Assembly (NCBI RefSeq): GCF_019279795.1
Contig: NC_056738.1
Coordinates: 481,053,281-481,117,280 of the forward strand
Reading direction: 5' to 3'
DNA from: Protopterus annectens
Taxonomy: Eukaryota; Chordata; Ceratodontiformes; Protopteridae
Length of the DNA: 64,000 nt
The notes below the pieces were generated by a model that saw nothing but the letters and a program-made list of their open reading frames with translations, was not told the origin of the DNA and did not search any database. This document shows positions 57,736-64,000 of the stretch, one piece after another. Every line of letters starts with the position of its first letter. The first letter of the stretch is position 1. A program made the position numbers and the translations under genes.

Positions 57736-57870
57736 TCCTAGGTTTGTAGGTTTATACTAGGCTACTGCCCTTGTGGGCCATTTTAAGCATAGCAAATTAT
57801 CTCATCTGAGGATCAAACCCTGCACTTTGTAAGGTAGACACCTTAACCATTATGTCACCCTCTCAACCTA
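57736..57870 (-). mobile_element. tRNA-headed SINE with CR1-like LINE tail
   Basis: On the minus strand a tRNA-like head has a box A-like GTGACATAATGG (57858-57847) and box B GGTTTGATCC (57819-57810). It is followed by a tail 'GCTTAAAATGGCCC..AAGGGCAGTAGCCTAGTATAAACCTACAAACC' that parallels the 3' end of the CR1-like LINE at 36735-36800. SINEs that borrow a LINE 3' end are mobilised by that LINE's RT. A target duplication was not identified. Confidence 0.7.
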
Positions 57871-58255
57871 AAAGCATCAGCAAAGGCATTTTAAAATATT
57901 ACTTACACAAGAAATGAAGAAGCAACATCAGACACCATTCTAGCAAATCATACCCAATCAATTTGTCTCAACTGAAAGCCTTACACTGATTAAATTAGTA
58001 CCTCTACTGAATGCTATGAATTATAGAAAACTCACTTCTGCTGGCTACTGGCCTAATGTTGCATGCTTCCATCTCTCCATTTCTAGAAATCCTTCATCCT
58101 TGTACTCTTCTCAAAAAAGTCAACAATAGTTTTACAGGTCAAATCTTGGAGTAATTCAGTTGCAAAAAGGAAAATTCATTAAGCCTGTCCTGTCCAGAGA
58201 TTATTGAAAATAGTATTTCAGATTACTAAAACTGAGTTAACGTTTTGTCACCAAG

Positions 58256-58740
58256 AGCAGAAAACTTGTTTATGCTGATTTCTGGCATAGGCCTGGATTT
58301 GTCCATCTCTACTGCTACACAAATTATTAAAAAATAGCCATCAACTTTACTTTTCAAATTAGGCACACAGTTCAAAATACTGGAAGAGAATGAGCATTTA
58401 TGCTGTCCTTTTCCATTGTTGACTGGATGTAGTATTTTACTATATAACTTAGATTGGCCAAGTGAAATCATTAGCTAGAGCAGGGCAAAGGGGGGCAGAT
58501 ACCCAGGATTTAAGCTGTTAGGGGGCATGGGTTGTGCTAATGAAGATGCCTCAGTTGGTCCAGGCAATTTAACATGATTGTCAGTAATCATTTCGGCAGC
58601 TGTGATTGTAACTGTAATTGAAAGTGCAATTAATGTCACCAACTGTAAAAAAATGTGTTTTCTGCTAGTTTCTTGCCTGGTCTTGGATTTATCCATCTTT
58701 GCTGCTGTACAAATACTTCCTCCTAATTTTTCTATCATAT
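58256..58740. repeat. Dispersed repeat around the 58-62 kb region
   Basis: The phrase '(T/C)TTGGATTTGTCCATCTCT.CTGCT' appears at 58291-58320 and 58681-58710. A split copy has its left half at 59618-59636 and its right half at 62601-62650. It has no coding content and its class is unknown. The two intact copies act as empty sites for the insertion at 59637-62600. Confidence 0.65.
58449..58604. repeat. Near-perfect 156-bp inverted repeat, left arm
   Basis: Reverse complement of 59198-59353 with only two mismatches found by reading all 156 positions. Arms are separated by 593 bp. Confidence 0.95.
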
Positions 58741-59197
58741 CAGTCATCATCTCTGCTGTTCAAATCTTGGACAAAATCTTCTTTTACTGCCAGAAGGGAG
58801 ATTCAAGCTGTCCTCTCACATGGCTTAATAAAAGAAGGATTTCAGTGTACTACAGTTAACTTACTGAATGTTGCTAACAGCAGAAAACTTAGCTTGATTA
58901 GTATAGAGGGATAAAGTAGTAATGATAACTCAGAATGGAGCTGTACCTGGACAATTGCAAATTGCAATCTTCCAAATGGCGAGGATCCCTCCTCAACCAT
59001 AGTTGAAGAGCAAAAAAAATCCTCTAGACTGCAGGGACAAAAATAAAATTCCAGACAAACTTGAGAACCAAAAAAGCTCTAGGGAAAGAGCTACTGTATT
59101 TCTATATAATAGTTTTTTTTCCTAGTCTTCTTTCCTAAAATTACTAATATACACAGCAAGCAGTCTATCAAATCATTTAATCAACCACAATGTTATT

Positions 59198-59353
59198 CAC
59201 AGCTGCTGAAATGATTACTGACAATCATGTTAAATTGCCTGGACCAACTGTGGCATCTTCATTAGCACAACCCATGCCCCCTAACAGCTTAAATCCTGGG
59301 TATCTGCCCCCCTTTGCCCTGCTCTAGCTAATGATTTCACTTGGCCAATCTAA
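59198..59353. repeat. Near-perfect 156-bp inverted repeat, right arm
   Basis: Partner of 58449-58604. The very low divergence compared with other repeats here implies recent origin or gene conversion. It could extrude as a cruciform. Confidence 0.95.
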
Positions 59354-60562
59354 ATTATCTCTGGTACTGAACAAACCAATGGCTGAGAAGAAGAGAAGAT
59401 AATAAGGTGGAGCCTCCTGCCTCTCTCTCTCTGGCTGGAGGGTCAGGAAATCTAAGCAGAATTCTCAGTGGAAACTGAAGATCATTGCAGTGGCTTAGCA
59501 ATCAATGTGCATTTATACTGTTCTTTTTCACTGCTGACCAACCAAAAGAAGAATCTTACTGTACAACAGTTAAGTGCAGTAAATGTCATCAACTGTGGAA
59601 AAATTGTTTGTGCTAGCTTCTGGCCTAGACTTGGAGCATACCTCTCAACCTGGAAACATCAAAAATCTGGACAAGGCCCATGAAAAATAGGTACAAATCT
59701 GTACACTGATTAACATCTAATTTGCATACATAATTGTGTAACCCCACCCACTCCAATGGAATTGTGGGATGCCAACTTTCGAACGCAAATTGAAGAACAG
59801 ACAACCAAACCATGGCACCAGAGTCCCCCTGCAGCCATTCCAGTGTCCTGTTACCTGGCTATTTTGCCCCATTTACCATAAACACTAATGTATGCATACT
59901 GCTTTACTTCTACAATGATTTGAATTTTATTTTTACATTTTACTGCACAACAATGCAGAAACACTAAAAGACATCTGGTAAACAAAGCAATACTGTCTCA
60001 CAATGAAAATAGGCTTGACATTAAACTTTGCCCTTGAAACTCACATTCATTGAAACAGCATTGAAACCCACACCACATCCAAAGAAAATGCATCTGGCCA
60101 GTGGTGGATAAAGATTACCTTTGGGCTGTTTTCAAATCATTGGCCCCTTGCACACAAAACAAGAAACATACATGTGTTCTTTTCTTTATACACCTTGACT
60201 TTATTAAATTATATTCCTTGTATAATACAACACACATGTTAGAGCGCATTTTAAATTTGTTTGAACATTTTACCAGTAATCTGTACTGTAGGCAATGAAA
60301 CAAAACACATGAACCAATAATGACAAAACTGCCCAACTCAGAACTTTTCCATCATAAAAGTCTGCTTCCACACCCACACTATAAATAGAATGACAGTAGT
60401 GTAAGCCATAGGCATCTTGCACAGCGTCTCACACTTATTTTCAATTTCATTTTTTTGGGGGGGAGGGGGACAAAAGGTCAAAAACCAGGGACACATTTTA
60501 AACATTGCTTGTATAATTTTGTAAAGTTGCTAGAATAAAATGTTGTGCTACCATCATGCATT

Positions 60563-60640
60563 TCACTAGCAGGTTTTGAACCCAGGACTCTATGCACTAC
60601 ATTCAGAACAACATACCACTATCCCACATCAGCAGCTGTC
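60563..60640 (-). mobile_element. tRNA-headed SINE fragment
   Basis: On the minus strand TGGGATAGTGG (near 60621) fits box A, and GGTTCAAAACC (60582-60572) fits box B at a suitable spacing. The head text 'GTGCATAGAGTCCTGGGTTCAA' is tRNA-like. No tail was defined. It has no intact cloverleaf, so it is not called as a tRNA gene. Confidence 0.5.
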
Positions 60641-60689
60641 TGAAAAATAGGAAGACTGAAACTTAATAGCCCTCATTTAGTGAATTAAT

Positions 60690-61015
60690 TTCTCACTTCT
60701 CAACATAGCTCTTAACCTCAACACAAAAAACATGGACAAACAACAAAGCCAATAATGGGGGAATACAAATTCAGTTCTCACTTCTCACTCACCATAACTC
60801 TGAACTGTTAGCACAAAAATAATAATAGGGGAATACAAATTGTGTGCTCACTTCTTATCATAGCTCTAAACTCTTAGCACAAAAAAATGTTCTTATTTCT
60901 CATCATAGCTCTCTCAACTCTTAGTACAAAAAAAAAATCTGGACAAAGCTCAGAACATAACTTTCAACTGTTAGAGAAAAAATGTTCTCACTTCTCATCA
61001 TAGCTCTCAACTGAC
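60690..61015 (+). repeat. Degenerate ~70-85 bp minisatellite
   Basis: Four to five units of 'CTCACTTCTCATCATAGCTCTCAACT.TTAGCACAAAAA', some with an 'ATAGGGGAATACAAATT' insert. Units differ in length. Confidence 0.8.
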
Positions 61016-61026
61016 TCAGAAATGGT

Positions 61027-61101
61027 GGTGGCTAGGGATACTAGGCTCTTTTTACCCTGTACTAAAGGTACAGGGCTTGAGCCTGAATACCTCTAGCCAC
61101 C
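61027..61101 (+). repeat. 75-nt nested hairpin
   Basis: GGTGGCTAG (61027-61035) pairs with CTAGCCACC (61093-61101), AGGCTC (61043-61048) with GAGCCT (61079-61084) and CCCTGTAC (61055-61062) with GTACAGGG (61068-61075). It forms one continuous stem rather than a cloverleaf. It could be a short palindromic element or a hairpin RNA precursor. Confidence 0.7.
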
Positions 61102-61985
61102 AAGTGTATTATATGGGTGCATTTTCACACACACGCACATAGTGTGTGGGGTGTGCAGGAGTAATTAGCATTCCCAAAAAACACCTTTTTCTGACAGATA
61201 AGATTAAAGTTTAATAATGAAGATATGTTTGTTCATTTCCTTAAAATTATACTACACTCAATGGTGTAGACCTTGAATGTAAGTGTCTGAGTCCTGGTCA
61301 TTTCATATACTTGTTCACAACATTAGTTGTGGTTACAGGTGTTATTCTGTCTGCTGTCAGACAGAACTGAAGATTGCAGATCATTTGATTTAGGATTCTA
61401 AAAGTATGGGTACAAAATGTCTTGCACAGGGATCCATCTAAAAGGTAGCATTTACATTTTAAATATAGAATAGGAACTTATATCAATAACAAAAGCAAAC
61501 TGCAGAATGTTCTAGGGGTTATGGTAGCAGTCTCTGTAAAGGAAGGGCCTGGTAAGACAACAGACATCCTCCCTATATCAGTTAAATTACAAGAGAATCC
61601 TTTTTTGTAACATTTGATTGGTCGAACACTCAAAACTAGAAGCATTACCAACAGTACATGGAAGTAATAGTGAATCCAGTAAATGAATGTGAAATATGCT
61701 AAACAAATTATTATCCCACTTATAAAAAAAATCCGCCTATTATCACAGACATGTTTTTTAAATGTCTTTTATCAGATATACAAGGCTAGATGTTATGTGA
61801 GACTTTCATCTATTTGATGTGCGTGGATTTATAATCTTTTTAAAATAGGTTGATAAACGTAAGCTCTCCCAGCAGAACTTCAGCATATTTTTACTTGATT
61901 GTGGAGAAGGGCTTTTTTTCTCTTTCAACAAAAATGGCAGATTTAGTGAACTAAATTTTTGGATAAGAGTTCTCGTAAGGGGCTG

Positions 61986-61986
<1 letters not shown>
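61102..61986. other. No feature recognised
   Basis: Interior of the hAT-like insertion. No coding signal. Confidence 0.4.

Positions 61987-62045
<59 letters not shown>
61987..62045. repeat. (CA)n microsatellite
   Basis: About 29 CA units. Confidence 0.95.
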
Positions 62046-62049
<4 letters not shown>

Positions 62050-62059
62050 GTTCCTTACC

Positions 62060-62340
62060 CTGAGTAGTTCTGTTGTTGCTGCCATTAATCCCTGCGAACT
62101 GCTGTTTCAGCTTCCTGCACAAGCTCTTCTGTTCCCCATGTTGCTGCCATTAATCCCGGCTCAGCGAACTGCTGTATCACTATCAGCTTCTATTCCCGCG
62201 GCCGCCGTGCTCTTCGTTTCAGCTTCCAGCACAAGCTCTTCTGTTCCCCATGTTGTTGCTGCCATTAATCCCATCCCGGCTCGGTGAACTGTTGCTGCCA
62301 TTAATCCCGGCTCGGCGAACTGCTGTATCAGCTTCCTTCC
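62060..62340 (+). repeat. GC-rich tandem repeat
   Basis: Units contain 'GCTGCCATTAATCCCGGCTCGGCGAACTGCTGTATCAGCTTCC' and 'CACAAGCTCTTCTGTTCCCCATGTTG', repeated two to four times with variable spacing. Markedly GC- and CpG-richer than the surroundings. Confidence 0.8.
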
Positions 62341-62365
62341 ATTCCCGCCATTTCACAACTTAATT

Positions 62366-62548
62366 CAGCCAGCCGGAAATGATGATGTGAGCTCCTTGAG
62401 CTCAATTCCGACTGGCTGGTAGCCTGACGGAGCTGACGTCATTGCGCATGTGATGACGTCAGCTCCAACAGCGCGAACATTTTAAAAAAAGCAAAGAAAA
62501 ATCGGAAATGAAGGGGTGCCACTCGGGAATCGTGGCACCCCTTCATTT
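62366..62548. repeat. Three consecutive hairpins with paired CRE-like sites
   Basis: CAGCCAGCCGGAA/TTCCGACTGGCTG (62366-62378/62406-62418, one mismatch). GAGCTGACGTCA/TGACGTCAGCTC (62430-62441/62454-62465, perfect), containing two TGACGTCA sites around TTGCGCATG. AAATGAAGGGGTGCCAC and its exact complement (62506-62522/62532-62548), with a 9-nt loop. They lie 50-235 bp inside the right end of the hAT-like insertion. Confidence 0.85.
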
Positions 62549-63559
62549 GGACCCCAAAACTCGGTAAAAACTGAGTAATTCGGAATGGTTGGGAGGTCTG
62601 ACTTGGAGTTGTCCATCTCTCCTGCTAGATAATACTTCCTTCTCATTTTCTTTTTTTTAAACAAGAAACATCTTTATTAAATTATCACGTATGACATAGG
62701 CAATCTTACATTCATATAAATGAAAACAAAATATACTGATATAATCTTTACCCTTTTTGCACCTGTCCCATTTCTTCTAGATGACTTTTGTCCACCACTC
62801 ATTCATGTCCATTCAATGTGCCAACAGTTCTGGAGTACTGTCCTAGATCGTGACAGTAGTTAGTTCCTACAGTCTGCTGCATGTGGCCTATCTTTCTACT
62901 TCTAAACATTTGCTTCAGAATGACCCAATTCACTTCTTCCTGACATGAACTTGAGTACCAGTATCATGTCCCCTTATTTATTCTGTCCTCAAGCAAGAGA
63001 AGCTCTATGTCCTCTAGCCTCTGTAGATATTCCTTCCTTTCCAACCCATGGATATTTACAACAGCTTTCTGAATTTCTTCTAGCAGCCTAATGTTTTTTT
63101 TTTCCTTCTAAGGCCTCCAGAAATGAACACAGTACTCAAGGTTGGTATGACCACAGCCCTACCTTATAGAAGCATTACCTCTTTGCCTCTAGATTGTGTC
63201 CACATTCTGTTTGCTGCTGCCACTAACCTCTCACTCTGCTCCAAGTGATCCACTCATCCCACCTGATATCTCACGCCAATGTTTTTGTGGCCTAAGTGCA
63301 GTACTTTGCATTTCTTTGCACTGAACCACAAATGTCACATTTCTGCTTATTTGTTCTGCCTTTCCAAATCCTTTGTTAATTTCTTTGTCTCATCCTGAAG
63401 TGCTGCTTTTATTTTTGTGTTATAAACAAAAGAGACTGATCTTGTTCTCTTTTCTCTGTGGCAAACATAGTGAGCAGTGTTGGATCCATAATAATCCCCT
63501 GTGATATTTCATTAGTTACTTCTCTAATTTCTGACATTGTCCTTCTTATCATAACCCTG

Positions 63560-63944
63560 TGTCTACCATTCTACCATGCTTCTATTCAGTACCTCTATCT
63601 TGGCCCTATCCCAACCCCTCAAGTTCTCCTATCAGTCTCTTGTGTGGTACAAAGGCCTTGCTGATGTCGATGTAAAGTGCATCTACAGGTCCTCACCTGC
63701 CAAGTTCACATGTAAACAAGTCATGAAAGTAGATCAGGTTTGATTGACAGCTTTTTCTGGTCATGAGCACTTGTCGTGTGTTGCTTTGGAGATTGTTGTC
63801 CTCTAGACATGCTGTCAGCCTTCCACTCAGCTTTCTTTCCATGACTTTTACTACCACTGTTGTTAAACTAACAGACCTATAATTCCTGGGATCATCCCCC
63901 CCCCCCCCCCCGCATACCAGGGTTTCATAACTGCTATACCACAA
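63560..63944 (-). pseudogene. LINE RT fingers/palm fragment, broken
   Basis: 'DPRNYRSVSLTTVVVKVMERKL' (about 63825-63893), 'MTRKSCQSNLIYFHDL' (about 63720-63770) and, after a TGA, 'DALYIDISKAF' (about 63655-63690) with the first catalytic Asp. The C-run at 63897-63912 has destroyed the frame just upstream. Catalytic box xADD is not visible downstream, where the text is degenerate. Confidence 0.75.
63897..63912. repeat. Poly(C) run
   Basis: About 16 consecutive C. A similar run of 10 occurs at 8739-8748. Confidence 0.9.
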
Positions 63945-64000
63945 TACAATTACACTTCTATCCTAGCCAGTTACCTATTGAAGGTGTCTATCATGGGGAA

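Larger units (their letters stand above)
59637..62600. mobile_element. hAT-like non-autonomous insertion (~2.96 kb) with 8-bp target duplication
   Basis: The left end CATACCTCTCAACC and the right end (reverse complement) CAGACCTCCCAACC match at 12 of 14 bases. An exact 8-bp ACTTGGAG lies at 59629-59636 and 62601-62608. Removing the element rejoins 'GGCCTAGACTTGGAG' to 'TTGTCCATCTCT', which restores the phrase found uninterrupted at 58291 and 58681. No transposase frame is visible. The interior holds a SINE, a minisatellite, a CA repeat and hairpins. It shares its end with the 307 bp element at 41158. Confidence 0.75.
62651..64000 (-). mobile_element. Poly(A)-tailed LINE, CR1-group RT, truncated by the window end
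   Basis: On the minus strand the poly(A) tail is at 62658-62651 with AATAAA at 62678-62673. It inserted into the dispersed repeat just right of the hAT-like element. Upstream, degenerate RT C-terminal text (63000-63150, 'LLEEIQKAVVNIHGLERKEYLQRLED') resembles the 'LE.VQRRA.K.I.GL..L.YEERL' block of CR1-group LINEs. It is a different family from the CCTATGAA-tailed LINE. Confidence 0.7.

Noticed and set aside
57800-57870. Functional tRNA gene (minus strand)
   Set aside because: Box A and box B are present, but acceptor-stem pairing is lacking and a LINE-like tail follows, so it is a SINE head.
60690-61015. CRISPR-like array
   Set aside because: The units are long and degenerate with no unique spacers, and the context is a vertebrate genome, so this is a minisatellite.
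61027-61101. tRNA gene
   Set aside because: The length is right, but the pairing is one continuous stem, with no T-arm or anticodon arm in cloverleaf register.

Overview
The window reads as repeat-dense intergenic DNA from a non-amniote vertebrate with a large genome. An amphibian, a lungfish or a basal ray-finned fish would all fit. The evidence is the mix of elements: a DIRS element, a Penelope-like element with a GIY-YIG endonuclease, an LTR element with INT upstream of RT (Gmr1 order), a restriction-like-endonuclease LINE, CR1-like and L2-like LINEs, tRNA-headed SINEs and hAT-like non-autonomous elements. The background is AT-rich. I found no host protein gene, rRNA, tRNA gene or CRISPR array that I can support. 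Every recognisable reading frame belongs to a mobile element and is broken by stops or frameshifts.

Layout. 1-1.1 kb: 3' part of a CR1-like LINE. 1.6-2.9 kb: a dispersed repeat (second copy at 40.9-41.8 kb) split by an insertion made of about eight consecutive hairpins. 4.6-15.1 kb: a ~1.5 kb tandem duplication whose second copy is split by a 7.5 kb DIRS element on the minus strand (gag, RT/RNase H, tyrosine recombinase, internal complementary region, inverted terminal repeats). The DIRS gag is itself interrupted by a CR1-like LINE with a 7-bp target duplication. 16.4-18.5 kb: a truncated CR1-like LINE flanked exactly by two ~645 bp direct repeats. 18.5-23.4 kb: mostly anonymous DNA with microsatellites. 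23.4-24.7 kb: a solo LTR split by a TIR element with a 6-bp target duplication. 24.7-27.8 kb: a Penelope-like element with an inverted partial copy at its 5' side and hammerhead-like cores. 28-32.9 kb: a restriction-like-endonuclease LINE, interrupted by a second copy of the TIR element.

33.9-36.8 kb: the fullest CR1-like LINE. 36.9-40.7 kb: a decayed Gmr1-type LTR element in the order PR-INT-RT-RH-LTR. 44.0-54.5 kb: a Ty3/gypsy element with both LTRs, a 5-bp target duplication, gag, protease, RT and integrase. Its RNase H region is replaced by foreign sequence, and an L2-like LINE with a 2A-like motif is inserted before the 3' LTR. 54.5-57.9 kb: anonymous DNA with LINE 3'-end fragments and a tRNA-headed SINE whose tail matches the CR1-like LINE. 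58.2-62.6 kb: a dispersed repeat with a near-perfect 156 bp inverted repeat, then a ~3 kb hAT-like insertion bounded by an 8-bp target duplication. It carries a SINE, a minisatellite, a CA repeat and a hairpin-rich GC-rich end. 62.65-64 kb: a LINE on the minus strand with a poly(A) tail, running off the window.

The parts do not form one pathway. The window is a record of nested insertions. The most useful points are those where paralogous 'empty' copies or target duplications fix the ends of otherwise anonymous elements.
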